A stretch of 64,000 nucleotides of DNA from Carallia brachiata (GCA_021464245.1 JADCRB010000011.1:1449226-1513225); one strand, 5' to 3'; positions 1 to 13,072 are shown, counted from the stretch's first letter. Numbers and translations: made by a program. The notes: generated from the letters alone by a model not told the origin.

Positions 1-2
1 CG

Positions 3-3000
3 CTTTGCGAGTTAGACATGGATGCCTTGCAAGATATTCTACCGGAGATTCCGCTATGGGTCAAATGCCCTGATTATGAAAGGGTAAGTATGGAACAGAG
101 AAGACATTGAAGTTTCTAGTGTGCTTATTGTTTTTGCCTTATCACATTAACTAGTCACCCAGGTTATTCTATTCTGTGGTTTCTCAGGTAGACTGGTTGA
201 ATAAGTTGCTCTTGTATATGTGGCCTTTCCTTGATAAGGTGATCGATAGCTTGAAATTTAAATTGCCTTGCTCCTGTTAAGGCATTGTCAAGTATTGTAT
301 CTATTATCATCTGCAGGCAATTTGCACTACAACAAGAAGCACAGCAGAACCCCAATTTGTAGATTATATAGGGAAGTATAAAATAGAAGCCATCAAGTTC
401 GAGCATCTAACTCTTGGAACTCTTCCTCCAACGATTCATGGTAAGTGCTTCTTAGTTATTTATGACAAGTTTGGACTTATTAGGATTGTTTGGGAACATC
501 GTATTATGTTTCTTCTCTTCTTTCTTCTACTTTTGATCAAAATGGAGCACTTTCTTCCGTTCTTTCATGCTCATGCAATAAAATTAGAGTCATTTAATCA
601 GATAAGTTGTGCAACATCTGCAAATATTTTGCAGGTATGAAAATTTATGAAACTAATGAGAAGGACTTAGTCATGGAACCAGCAATCAGGTGGGCCGGCA
701 ATCCCAACATAGTTTTGGCGTTAAAGTTTATGTCTTTACAAGTTAAATTTCAGGTCAGAAAAGCCTAAAGGACAAAACTTTTGCAAAGAATAGTATTGTT
801 AGTTCTAGAATTAAAATGCAGATCTCTGGAAGACTGAGATTGCTACTTTGCAGTTGGTGGACTTGCATATAAGTGCAGCCCCTCGAATAACTTTGAGACC
901 TCTTGTTCCAACCTTTCCATGTTTTGGCAACATTGTGGTGTCCTTGATGGAGAAGGTAAACAAGACCTTGTTTTGGCAAAGGAAGGCTATTTTATTTCTT
1001 TGGGTGGTCTGACAAATATTTATTCATGTTTGAATTTTTATATAGCCTCATGTGGATTTTGGACTGAAAGTGCTAGGAGGGGATGTTATGTCCATACCAG
1101 GCCTTTATCGATTTGTTCAGGTGCTGCACTGCTAAATATTTATGTCGGTAGGATTTGAGCTGTGATTTGTTTTTTAGAAAATGAATCATTGTTTAACCAC
1201 TTATAATAGTGCCAGATCTAGATGAATTTGAACCAATTAACTACTTGTACTTAATGCAGGACACCATTAAAAAACAAGTAGCAAGCCTATACCTCTGGCC
1301 CCAAACTCTTGAAATATCTGTCCTCGACGCTTCAATGTAAGTTAAACTTATAATGTGATATGTCAAATTACATTTTTTGTCTCAGGCATTATGATATCCA
1401 TCATGTCTCCTTTGTTTTACTTGTTACACTGTTTAAGTTTATGTTTTTTCAAGAAATGCTTAAGAGACGCAAATAACCCAAGCTAAAGTGGATATTTAGT
1501 CTTCTTTGATAAAGATTTGATGCCATTTTATGTAATTTGCTATTCGAACACGTCCATTTTGTGTTGCCTGTGTCAAATATGAAGGTTTTGCCGCTTGCAT
1601 GGTTAACAGCTACTCTAGGTCCATCTTTGATAGAAATCTCAACATGGTGCTTGTTGAGCCCTTATCTTGTTTCATGGGAATATAGCTGTCAAACAAAGTG
1701 ATTGCATTACGGAATTGAGGTTGTCCCTTTCACTCCACTCATAATCATATATCTAAATGGAATTTTTTTTTTTTTTTTTTATCTTTTGACTTCATTCCAG
1801 TGTGGCTACAAAGAAGCCTGTGGGAATACTGCATGTGAAAGTAGTACGGGCGACAAACCTCTTAAAGGCTGATATCCTGGGATCTTCTGATCCATATGTC
1901 GAGCTCAGCCTTACTGGAGAGAACCTTCCTGCAAAGAAAACCACAATCAAGAAGAAAAATTTGAATCCTGAATGGAACGAGAATTTCAAGCTTGTTGTCA
2001 AGGATCCTGAGTCTCAAGTTCTACAATTACAAGTGTTTGACTGGGACAAGGTTTTCTTAAATACTTATTTTTATTTTTAATCTCCTGTGCATTTTTCACC
2101 ATCTAAATAAAGCCTTAGCCTAGTAGCTAAATAATCCCAATTTTTTTCATTGTATAATCATTAAGTCATTGTTTGGAATGAATCATGAACTCTAGGTCAG
2201 AAATTAGTTTGAAATATAAAAATCAAAATACTTGTAGCAACTGCACCCTTTTCAACATGTTTATGGAATCTCTGAATGTTATTAGAGCGAACATTTTTAG
2301 TCTGTTTTATTATTGAGAAATACCATAAGAGACCATACTATTGCTTACATTCTGAAGCCTCCGATCAGTTTTTTGACTCTACAATTAAATCTCAAGAATT
2401 CTCAATCAATTTGATTCACAGGTTGGTGGTCATGACAAATTGGGAATGCAAGTAGTTCCCCTTAAGGTGCTGACCCCCCATGAGACAAAGGAATTCACTC
2501 TTGATTTACTTAAGCACACAAATATCTCTGATCCTCACGACAAGAAGCAAAGAGGGAAAATTGTGGTAGAACTGGCCTTCGTCCCTTTTAAAGAAGACAC
2601 TTTCAAGTTCAGTGGACAGTTGGACAGTCATAGCAGAATGGATAGTGAAGTTGCGAGGTCTTCTGATGATGAGACATTGAGTGGAGCAGGCTTACTTACA
2701 GTCGTTGTTGAAAGTGCTGAGGATGTAGACGGGGAGCGACACAACAATCCCTATGCCATTGTCCTTTTCAGAGGAGAAAGGAGGAAGACAAAGGTGAACT
2801 TTTATTTGCTTGTAACACACAGGATAATGTTAGCTCTGCTTTATTTTCTAGTTCGGTCTGCAGATGAGGAAATGAAGTCAAAAGATATTCCTTTTTTAAT
2901 GGTCACTGATAGTTTAGCTTTCCACTTTCCAACGATTACAACCGAGTTTTTTCAGATGATTAAGAAAACTCGCGACCCACGTTGGAATGAGGAATTTCAG

Positions 3001-3300
3001 TTTACGCTCGATCAGCCTCCTTTACGCGAGAAGATCCACATTGAAATTGCAAGCAAGCGGACAAGCTTTAGTTTTCTTTCAAAGGTATTATGATCACGAT
3101 CATGATCAATTTTCTTCCCTGTTCATTCTTAATTGTTTTCTCTTACTCGTTTATCATCCTTTGTTATGTAGGAATTATTGGGCCGCGTTGAAATCAATCT
3201 AGATGATGTCGTGCACAATGGACGGATCAATGAGAAATTCCATCTACTGGATTCAAAGAATGGAGTGATACACGTTGAGCTTCGGTGGGATACTGTTTAA
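3..3300 (+). CDS. SYT3: Synaptotagmin-3-like protein (SMP-C2A-C2B), 5' end outside window
   Basis: Eleven exons can be joined in frame: 3-83, 188-238, 317-440, 635-753, 854-955, 1046-1120, 1260-1336, 1801-2050, 2422-2793, 2956-3084 and 3172-3300 (stop TAA). All introns are GT/AG. They give 502 residues; the family is about 540, so only the N-terminal membrane anchor (roughly 40 residues) is missing. Exons to about 1336 encode the lipid-carrying SMP domain (PEIPLWVK, LKPLVPTFPCF-like block). C2A follows (exons from 1801), with the calcium-loop aspartates in SSDPYVEL and FDWDKV. C2B (2680-3240) lacks most of them. The wording (YETNEKDL, SLTGENLPAKKTTIKK) resembles Arabidopsis SYT3 more than SYT1 as I remember them. 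Family knowledge: plant SYTs tether the ER to the plasma membrane and move diacylglycerol or other lipids there. No frameshifts or stops are seen, so the gene is probably functional. Confidence 0.95.
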
Positions 3301-3867
3301 GAAAAATGACAGCAAATTGAATGGAATGTAAGGTGCCTCTTTTTTTTATACAGTATACAAGATTGCCGGAAATTTTTACTACTAAGAACGTGAGAATGAG
3401 ATCTTTATTCTACTTGTTTTGCACCAAATGTTTCCCAACACAATTTTGTTTGATTGTCTGAATGGTGTCAAGAAATGACCAAAAGAAAATTGGGACCATT
3501 ATGGGGACACAGGACTTTGCGCCATAGACACGCCTAATATGACGTGGCATGCCACGTAGGAGAGAGGCGTTGATAAATTGGACAGAAAAGAAAAAAGAGT
3601 TATGAAGGTAAAAAAGAATAAGGAGTGATTACGTGAACACGTATAAATGAAATATGTGTATCGATATGTTGTAATTAGTCTTTTTATTTTTGTAATAATA
3701 CGCTTAATTTCTGTAATGAAAATTAAAAGTATTTTTTATTTTTTTTTTATTATAAAAATTAAGTATCTTGTTGTAAAAACAAAAAGACAGGTGGCAATGT
3801 ACTGACTCACGCCTATCATTTTTGCCTGTCCATATATGTTTTTCGAAAGGAGTAGGAAAAATTTATC
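3301..3867. other. 3' flank of SYT3-like gene with a 16 bp palindrome
   Basis: No gene is visible. The 3' UTR presumably ends within the first few hundred bases. At 3542-3557 the sequence ACGTGGCATGCCACGT is a perfect palindrome holding two ACGT cores. An imperfect inverted repeat follows (about 3680-3725 against 3750-3790, sharing a GTCTTTTT..TTTTT pattern) and may be a small decayed MITE. Confidence 0.5.
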
Positions 3868-4057
3868 GACATACAAAGTTTTCATACGAAATAGTTATAT
3901 TATAAGAATTAGTATATTTTGAACAACTGTAATAATAAAATGTGTAATAAAAAAAATGTAACTATTTTTTCTAATTCATTTTTTTATTACAGTTGCACAA
4001 AATATATTAATTCTTACAATGTAATTATAATATGACAATTTTTTTTTTTTGTATGTC
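3868..4057. mobile_element. MITE-like inverted-repeat element (190 bp)
   Basis: The two ends are inverted copies. The left starts GACATACAAA and runs through TAAGAATTAGTATATTTTG; the right end reads the same on the opposite strand with a few changes over about 80 bases. The sequence TATC flanks both sides (3864-3867 and 4058-4061), a possible short target-site duplication. The superfamily is not assignable by eye. Confidence 0.55.
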
Positions 4058-4102
4058 TATCTAACGCAACCCAAAAGAATTGGACTTGGCCCCACTAGGA
4101 GG

Positions 4103-4671
4103 AGAAGTGTCAAAATCTGATCCGATCTGATAGGTTGACTAGAACATGTCTGAAAAAATACAACCCGAACCCAACCTGAAGAATAGTTTAACCGGAAATG
4201 ACTCGAAACTGAAATGACCTGAAAATTTTGGATCAAATCTGAACCTGACTTGAATAACCCGTCTAATCCGAACTTTTTTTTTCATAAAGGAACAATAAAA
4301 AGAATTTAGCATATTTTATATTATAAAAAGTATAGATTCTATTATTTTCAATATAAATCTTAATTATACTTTTCTTTGAATATTTTAATATTTTTTATGT
4401 ATTTTTAAATTTTATTTTGAATTTTTTAAAATATTTTAAAAGAAATTTCTTAAATTATTTTTCTTTGATTTTTAAGAATTTTTAATAAATTTTTAAAATT
4501 TTTAATAAAAAATATCATATCATCATTTTAATGACGTAAATAACTCGTGAGCTAATTCAAAAACTGAAGTAATCTAACGTAAAATGATTTAAAGATAATT
4601 TAATTTATAAATAATTTAATTTGAAAAGACCCAATTTAAATTGGATTCGATAATTTATTTTGACACACTCA
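4103..4671. mobile_element. Degraded hAT-like non-autonomous element, relative of the one at 36653-37215
   Basis: This stretch aligns along its length with the better preserved element in the phosphohexomutase intron. Shared parts are the start (AGTGTCAAAATCTGA), a run of diverged (A)CCCGAA-type repeats, the block TTTAGCATATTTTATATTAT, and an end in TTTTGACAC. The TIRs are eroded and I could not find the 8 bp TSD, so the boundaries are approximate. Confidence 0.6.
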
Positions 4672-5600
4672 CCGTAACACAGAGAAACAAAAGGCGTAGC
4701 AACATTCACCTCCCGCCACGTTCAGATTTCTGTAGCATGATCTTGCCACGTGTCACGTTCTCGTCGTTTTTGGAGTCACGTCTTATCAGGCTTCCTAATG
4801 CCAAGTCCTAATGCCAAGTCCCACTCAAATTTAAATGATGATTATGCCCTTGGCTTTAGCCTCCTCCGGGGGTTACGAGTGAGGACAGAAGTGTCCTTTA
4901 AGCTAATCATGGGCTAACTTTTTCTTGAATAGCAGATCATAAGCTAACTAACTAGAAAGGCCGGTGCAAGTACGGCTGTAAGAATTTAATTGGTCATAGA
5001 ATTAAAAATATAAGAGATTTAAGGTTTAATTGATACAATTGATTTAATAAAAATTGAACTAATAAAATTAATATTTAATTATATATATATATACACACAC
5101 GTGTACATGTACACTATATAATAATATTGATGAGTAAAGTGTCATAATATCCAACATATAATTGTTATAGATATTATAATATTATATTTGAGAAATTTTT
5201 ATACTGAATTTATAATTTAATATATGGAAAATTAAAAAATCAATTACAATATTAAAGATAGGTAGGTAATTAACGAAAAGGTAGTTTTAATATAATTTAT
5301 TATATGTTAAAATTAATTAATATAATATATTGATAGAGATTCAATAATATTTTTTAAATATTAACATGATATTTAATAGATTTAATTATACGTTATCCAT
5401 AATTTAATATAAAAAAATATTATTACATCACAATTCTTTCATAATTTATTATAAAACAAAAAAAATATTATTTCATAATTTAAAATTGTAATATTATCAA
5501 TAAACTAAAATAATTTCGAAAAAAAAAAGGAAGATACAAACGGATAGATTGGCATGTGCGTCGAAGTATTAAAATGATTGATTGTAGGCATAGACAAAAA
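4672..5600. other. Intergenic AT-rich DNA
   Basis: No coding region is seen. A G-box core CACGTG lies at 4747-4752. From about 4980 to 5560 the sequence is very AT-rich with a short TA/CA run near 5083-5100. Confidence 0.4.
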
Positions 5601-5604
5601 GAAG

Positions 5605-5680
5605 ACGAATTGGTTTAGTGGTTGAGACACTGATTTGTTATGTTCAGTGGCACGAGTTCAAAGTAGGAGAAGATCAGGAA
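5605..5680 (+). mobile_element. tRNA-derived SINE-like head
   Basis: GGTTTAGTGGTTGAGACAC at 5612-5630 resembles a tRNA A box, and CACGAGTTCAAAGTAGG from 5651 resembles a B box, at the spacing of a Pol III internal promoter. This is the usual head of plant SINEs. I could not find a clear 3' tail or TSD, so the downstream limit is unknown. From about 5770 to 5940 follows another dispersed-type sequence rich in GGTT/AACC blocks. The stretch does not fold as a full tRNA by eye. Confidence 0.4.
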
Positions 5681-5974
5681 TTATTTCAACATTTTTCTTG
5701 CTTATTCCAGCGATACGTGACAGTCTACTAACTCGACACCTGATGCTGGAATTTTGACCGACCCAGATAAATTAGTACTGGTTTATCAGTTTTCGGTTGA
5801 ACCAGGCCGATTTGCCGATTTCTGGTTGGTTCTTGGATTGAACAATTTCAAGGTGTAAAATTGAACTGCACCAGAGACCAGTTTCGATTAAACTAGTCAA
5901 ATCGACCAGTCTAGTTTGGTTTTGATAACATTGGGTGCAAGTGATGTCCCACAAAAGTCGTCACGTTAATAAAG

Positions 5975-6235
5975 ATTTCTTTTTTAAAAACTAAAAAAAA
6001 GGATTTTTTTTGTTTCAAAAAAAAAAATAGAAAAACAATCAAAACATCATGTTTTTTTTTTTACAAACTAAAAAAAGATTTTTCTAAAAAAATAAAAAAA
6101 AAGATTTTTTTTAGAAAAAAAGGATTTTTTTAATAAAAAATCAGAAAGAAAGAATTTCTTTTAAAAAAGAGTTTTTTTTTTTTTTTTGAAAATAAGGATA
6201 TTTTAGAAATTAATAATGGATGTTTTCAGAAAAAA
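5975..6235. repeat. A/T homopolymer-rich low-complexity tract
   Basis: Alternating runs of A and T with interspersed GATTTTTT motifs, forming many potential short hairpins. No coding potential is seen. Confidence 0.7.
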
Positions 6236-6549
6236 GAAAAGAAATTTGCCAAGTCAGATAGATATGTTGAAACAGGTTCTAATTGGTAGCTGACCCGACG
6301 TCACGTGGATAAGTTAATGGAAGGTTGACGGAAAAGGGTATATTTTAGCTATGAGGTTGGATACATAGAGAATAATGATTTAACAATTAATTAATTTTTT
6401 TGAAATTATGAATTTTCCACAAAAAAAAAAAAAGGATGTGAAACAAGTGTTATTCAACACAATTGAAAAAAACAAATTTTCTTTTAATTTCTACAACATA
6501 AATTTCAGCATTAATGATCAAGACAAATAAACTTCATTAAACTATTATA

Positions 6550-8925
6550 AGTCTGATGCTCAAAACATTGGGGTACACAGAAGTTACATCACATTTAGAA
6601 GGATTAATCCTAAACCTATTTCAACCCTAAATCTCTAACAGACAAGAAAAATTCAGTAACGCGAACCTTTACTTCTGGAACAAAACACATAATTGCTAAA
6701 AGAGGTTCATCTGTAGCTCCCTAGGAATAACGTGGTAACTTTTTGCAACATACGTGTTTCCAATAGGAATAAGTCCAACTTCAGGTGCATATGCTATTAT
6801 CTTCTTCTTATAGCGTCAAGAACATTGGACCTTCACTCATTTCAGGTTGGGTGTAGCTCACCACATCAATAACTGCGAGCCACCGTAAGGTTGAGAATTA
6901 GTCTCACTTGTTCTCAAACTATTGCTGTCCACAGGAGGCGCTACACATGTCAAGGGTTTCATAGATCATGTTTCAATCCTACGCCTGTAAAAAACTGAGA
7001 AAATTCTGCAATGATTACCTTTACTTTTGGAACTAATTACTTAATCGCTCGAAAAGGTCCGCTTAAAGCTCCTTTAGAACAATGAGGATACATTCTGCAA
7101 TTGATGACATTCTAATGGGAATAAGACCAATTTTAGATTAGCATATAATGTTATCTTCTTCTAATAGTGTTAAGAACACCAGATCTTCACTCAGTTCAAC
7201 TTTGGTCCAAGTCGCCGCCTCGATAACTGTGAGTCACTACGAGGTTGAGAACCGATCCCACTTGTTCTCAAATTATTGGTGTCCACAGGAGGCGCTTCAC
7301 ATGCCACAGGTTTCAGGCACCATGTTTTAATCCTGCGTTTATAAAAGACCAAAAAAATTCTAAAATGAATACATTTACTTCTAGAACTAATCACTTGAAA
7401 AAGTCCATTGAAGCTCCCTTGGAACAATATGATAACTTTTATAACACGTCTTTCCAATAGGAATAAGACCAACATCAGGTTAGCATGTACTGTAGTTGTC
7501 TTCTAACAATGTCAAGAACACCAGACCTTCACTTAGTATAGCTTAGGTATAGCTCACCACCTTGATAACTTCGAGCCACTGAAGGGTTGATAATCGGTCC
7601 CACTAGTGCTCAAAAAATTAGGTTTCACAAGAGTTGCATTGCATTCCACATGATTAACACACCACATTATAATCCTAAGTCTGTAAATGGCTGGGAAACT
7701 TCTGCAACGCCGACCTTTACTTTTGCAACTAATCACTTAATCGCTCTAAAAGGTTTGTATGAATCTCCTTTGGAATAATGTGGTAACTTTCTACAACAGA
7801 TTTCGTTCCAATGGGAACAATAACAACTTTAGGTCAGCATGTATTGTAATTGTCTTCTAATAGTGTTAAAAACACCATCGCTTTACTTAGAATAGCTTGC
7901 GTGCAGCTCACAACCTTGGTAACATCGAGCCATCGCAAGGTTAAGAATCATCCTGCTGGTGCTCAAAAAATTGGAGTTCACAGGAGTCGCATTACATTCC
8001 AAATGATTAATGCACTGTATTTTAATCCTAAGCCTGTAAATGGTCAAGAAACTTCTACAATGCATATATTTACTTTTGGAACTAATCACTTAATCCCGCT
8101 AAAAGGTTTTTACGAGTCTCTTTTGTAACAATGTGGTAATTTTCTGCAACAGATTTTGTTCCAATGGGAACAATACCAACTTTAGGTCAACATGTACTGT
8201 AAAAATCTTCTAATAGTGTCAATAACACCAAACCTACTTAGAATAGCTCGGGTGTAGCTCAAAACCTCAGTAACATTGAGCCACCATAGGGTTAAGAACC
8301 GATCCCACTTGGCTCAAAAAATTGGAGTCTATAGGAGTCATATTACATTCCAAATGATTAATGCACCACATTTTAATTCTAAGTCTATAAATGGTCGAGA
8401 AACTTCTGTAATGCATACATTTACTTTTGGAACAAATCACTTAATCGCCCCAAAATGTCTGTATGAATCTCCTTTGGAACAATGTGGTAACTTCCTACAA
8501 TAGAGTTCATTCTAATAAGAACAATATCAAGGTCAGCATGTGCTTTAATCGTCTTCTAATAGCATGAAGAACACCAAACCTTCACTTAGTATAGCTCGAA
8601 TGCAGCTCATGACCTCGGTAACATCGAACCACCATAGGGTTGAGAACCGGTCCCACTAGTGTTCAAAAAATTGGGGTCCATAGGAGTCGCATTACATCCC
8701 AAATGATTAATGCACCATATTTCAATCCTAAGTCTGCAAAGGGTCAGGAAACTGCTGCAACGCGTACCTTTACTTTCAGAACTAATTAGTTAATCGCTTC
8801 AAAAGGTCTGTATGAATCTCTTTTGGAACAATGTGGTAACTTTCTACAACATATTTCATTTCAATGGGAACAATACCAACTTCAGGTCAACATGTGCTTT
8901 AATCATCTTCTAATAGTGTCAACAA
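6550..8925. repeat. Tandem array of about seven ~350 bp units
   Basis: A landmark (CTCAAA...ATTGG.GT.CACAGGA) recurs near 6558, 6913, 7267, 7609, 7962, 8313 and 8662, that is every 342-355 bp. A second landmark (AATAGTGTCAAGAACACC-like) recurs in step near 6811, 7160, 7505, 7858, 8210 and 8560, and its last copy near 8917 marks the right end. Units differ by substitutions and small indels, so the array is old. Short ORFs occur in several units on both strands, but they differ in length and end at different stops. I read them as by-products of the repeat, not genes. The unit is unknown to me. Confidence 0.9.
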
Positions 8926-9876
8926 TGTCGGCTTGATCTGTTGCCACGTGGGTTTCCAAAGGATCATCATTCAATCACACTCATGTAACACAACACACTG
9001 ATTCTACAACCATTATCATTGTTGTTGGAAATAGAAACAATTTTAGTAAAAAATGTCCTACCGAAACTGGACAGCAATGACTAAATAACAATAACTTCTT
9101 GTCATCTTGTGCTCTGAGTGTTAAATTACGATGTTTGACCTGTCCCCTTGCTTGTGAAAACATTGGGTTCCACAATGTGTCGCTTACAAATTCATTACTT
9201 TAATAGATACGACATCGATTGACAAATCATGTTATAATATGTGTGTCATTAGTCACAGTACTTGTATGATGAATATTGTTGCTATGTAAGATTATGGTTT
9301 CCTGTTTTTGTTTAATTTTGTAACAGACAAAATTAATTTTCATAACTTATTGATGTAATTTAAAATTTTTGAAACATTGATTGAATTTATTTTTATAAAA
9401 TTTGATATTGCCCTTGAAATTGGAATTTCTTTTTCTATTTTCATAATTTTATGAATTTTTTTGGATTTTTTAAATTTTAAGAATTTATGAAAAATAATTT
9501 CATTTGTTACACTAATTATAATGCTGATATGATATGTATTTTCCAGAAAATGTATTTTCAACTACTTTGTTCATTTTGTATTTGTAAATTATTATTCATT
9601 TTTGTACCTTTTTTCAAGTCAAATTTGTTTTGAAAAAAATTAGAAGAATATAGAAAATAGTGATAAAGTAGTTATAGGTAATAGAAAGTTTTTTTAAACA
9701 AAAAAAATTAGAATTTTTTTAATCAAGGTTTAAGGTAATATTTAATAAATTTAATGTAATACTAAATATATTTAGAATTTAGTTTTAAAAAAATAAAATT
9801 TTAATTATTTTTTAAAAGTTAAACTTATTCTTATAACTAATTTATGACTTTTTTTTCTACATCTTCCTAGTGTAAT
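8926..9876. other. Intergenic DNA, no gene seen
   Basis: The sequence changes character at about 8925 where the tandem array stops. 8926-9250 is of average composition without an ORF worth calling. 9300-9876 is AT-rich. A segment near 9735-9800 (TAATACTAAATATATTTAGAATTTAG-like) is echoed near 10650-10710 on the other side of the next element. Confidence 0.4.
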
Positions 9877-10577
9877 TAGAGGTGGCAAATGGGTGGGTTG
9901 GGTCGGTTTTGGATCGGGTTATTTGGGTTTCGGGTTGTTCGAGTATCGGGTTTATCGGGTCTCGGGTTCATCGAATTTCGGGTTTTTTGGGTCTCGGGTC
10001 ATTCGGATCTTGGATTTATCGAGTTTCAGGTTCATCAGGTTTAAGATATTTCGAGTTTCAGGTTATTTCGGATCAAATTACTTCAATTTTTTGGTTTGAT
10101 TCAAGCGGGTCTCGAGTTAATCCATTATAATATTTTTTATTTTTTACCAGACTCAAAAATTATATTTGCATATTTTACCATAATACTTAAAATAATTAAT
10201 CAAAATGTGAATAATTTAAATTTTAATTATTTAAAAATATTAAATGATATAATCTATCTAATAATATTTATATTTAATATAATATACAATTAATTAATAA
10301 GAAACACATTATAATTAGGTGTATAAATTGTTGGAAACGTGAGTTCAGGTTATTCGGGTTACCTAAGTTTCGGATTGCTCAGGTTTCGGGTCTTCCGGGT
10401 TTCAGATTACTCGGATTTCAGGTCATTCGGGTTTCGAGTTATTCGATTTCGAGTTATTTCAGTTTCGGATTGCTCGGGTTACGGGCCATTGACTTTTTTA
10501 GTCAAAGTCAGTCGAGTCGAGTTGGATTTCATGCGGGTTAAATCGAGTGATTTAGGTTCGGTCTTTTGCCACATCTA
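9877..10577. mobile_element. Non-autonomous hAT-like element (701 bp)
   Basis: The ends are inverted copies: TAGAGGTGGCAAA on the left, and TTTTGCCACATCTA on the right (reading TAGATGTGGCAAAA in reverse). The flanks AGTGTAAT (9869-9876) and AGTGTAAC (10578-10585) are an 8 bp TSD with one difference, as expected for hAT. The interior near each end is a degenerate GGGTTTCGGGTT-type repeat around an AT-rich core. Reading frames over those parts are low-complexity and not genes. Confidence 0.85.
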
Positions 10578-12060
10578 AGTGTAACCCATACGTATTTTAG
10601 AAAAAATTTATGGCCATATAAAGATAGCCAAATTTTAAAAAATTATAATTTAAAGTAATAGTAAATATATTTAGGGTATTATTAAATATATTTAAAATTT
10701 AATTTTTAATAAAAAATAAATTTAAATTAAATATGTCTATAAAAGTATGATCACATAATAAAAGCCTACTTTTTTATATGTGATATCCTGCCCAATAGTT
10801 GCAACCAAAAAAAAAAGTCGGACCCGGAAAATAGTATCTCAGCCAATGCTCCGTGCAATTTCACCATTTTGCCGCCTTTACACACTTTGTTGCCACTGTC
10901 GTTTTTAATCATTATTTCCAACTAACACAGCACGTGACTCCAATTTTATTGTTTTATAATGCGCCGCGTAGTTCCTATTCATGCGCTTTTCCCTCCGTCT
11001 GCAAACCTTTTGCGAAAGATAATATGCCGCCTTACTTTGTAATTTTATTATAAATAATATATTTAAAAAGTTGAGAAAAATTTCTTCTAACTGCTCCTTA
11101 ATTCTAACTAAATAACTAAATTATTAATATTACTGATATGTCAATATATCATATTCAATGTTATTTGCTGTATAGAATGACTCTGTTATTATATATAATC
11201 ACGTATTTAATGCTTTAAAATTAATTTTAATTGCAGTTATATATAGTAATTGAAATATGATTGAATATAGAAAGATAATTCAAATTGGAATCCCTTATTA
11301 CCAATATAACCTAACGTAAATTTTTCCCTTTTCAGTTACCTTCTTCTAATATGATATAATTATAAATGAGTTATTATAAAAAAAAAAGAATGATTTATTA
11401 TAAAAAAAATGTATATTAATAAAATTTCAATGCTCATAAATATTTATACAAGAAGGAGGAAAATGCATATAATTGGTTTCAATTGTCATATTGATATAAT
11501 TTGGTTACTATATAAAATGATGCAATTAATACATAAAAATCGTTTCCTGATTAGGGAAGGATATAGTAACTGCAAATGACGTGATATTGCTTATTATTCT
11601 ACCATAAAAAAAAAATTATCTCGGGACCTCATATTTTTTATGGAAAGATACAGAATAAGAATGTTTTCTACTGATTTCAGAATCACAAAGCTAGAATAAG
11701 ATAGAAACGATCTCGAGTTTCTCTTAATAACAAGAATGTCAAATGTGATTTGCCGTAACAACAGTATTTGCATATATTCACATACGTTATTTCCATATAT
11801 CCACATTAAATTTTTACCATTCACACGTTATTACTATTTGTGACTCCATTACTACATGTAATCATGGAATGATTGCTTAAAATTTGTTTTCAGTTTCATC
11901 TCTCATCTACTATATATGTTTAGCTTGCTAAGAGAAAATTAAAGATAATTCTCACTATAACCTCAAAGTTTAACAGAAAAAAAAATGGTAATAATTGGTA
12001 TTAATTGTTGTTTACGGTACATAATTAGAATTATGTATTAAATGCCCTTTATTATGTAAT
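10578..12060. other. AT-rich intergenic DNA
   Basis: No gene, tRNA or clear element is seen. Short ORFs near 10853-11053 and on the minus strand near 11594-11824 have no recognisable domain and look like chance. Confidence 0.4.
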
Positions 12061-13072
12061 TCATTCACAGCCACAAAACTGAGATGTGTGGTTCTAAAGC
12101 CGGGGCTCATGTTCTGGATATTATTTTCATGAAGGTACTACTTTTTTAAAAACATTTTCTCCTCATTTTTCCTTTGATTGTAAATATATACTGTGATTTA
12201 TGCAAGTGACAATTGAATTATAGTCACTTTGTGTAAACTTTCGCACTCTCATTGAGCTTTTAATCTTGGGAAGCACAGGCAATAATGATTCCTTTTTTCT
12301 TTTTCCTTTTCGAATGGCAAAATGTGATTTATTTGTGTAGTTTCTCTATCCAAGAATTGCATCGTAAGGGACAATTTTGGTGACCATGTTTGGGAATTTC
12401 ATTTTACCAAGGTATGCATGTTTTCATACACAGAGAGTGCAGTTTTATCTTTTGGCGACTAACCTTAATTGGACTATGGATTATGTCTACATTAGTTTTA
12501 GTAATAATATATTCATTATTTTGAAATGATCAAATTAATTTAAAAATTTTTGACAATAATATTTAGATTCTGCACAACGCACAAGCTAATAGAAACATTA
12601 AAAATCGAAATAGAAAGAATCTGTTTGTGTCAAAAAAAATTGAAAATTGAACCACATAATAATCATATATAGATAAGCCCTCTTAATTAAATTGAATATG
12701 GAAAGTTGTAATTTTCTACAAAAGGCTTCTTAGTCTACGAATGATTGAAAATTTGTGACCTTTAAAAACAAACACGACATTAGTTATAACAAATTTTCAA
12801 ATGAAAAAGGTTGAATTATTTGGACATGAAAATTTAATAATCACTATGAGAAACAAAGAAATCATGTTCTAAAATTTATATAAATTTAATTAAAATTAAA
12901 TAAAAAATATTTAATCTGCGTACGGGCTAAATATGTTGATTATATTTTGTTTTATGGTAAATGAGCTTTTTTTTTTCCCCAACAGAGCTGCTAATGGGCG
13001 TAAGCAAAGGGATGCGGTAACGTTGAAGTTAATCCAACCGTCCATGTTCAATAGACCTTGCGACTAGCCTTT
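12061..13072. other. Intergenic DNA with two faint exon-like segments
   Basis: Two short pieces look like decayed exons. The first, about 12075-12135, ends at ATGAAG|GTACTA. The second, about 12340-12411, runs from a possible acceptor GTGTAG to ACCAAG|GTATGC and can be read SLSKNCIVRDNFGDHVW. I do not recognise a family, and the rest is AT-rich. Confidence 0.2.

Noticed and set aside
7191..8503. Short ORFs on both strands inside the ~350 bp tandem units
   Set aside because: They recur only because the units recur. Their starts and stops differ among units and no domain is seen.
9893..10578. ORFs with repeated GF/GS residues
   Set aside because: They are translations of the GGGTTTCGGG repeats in a hAT-like element.
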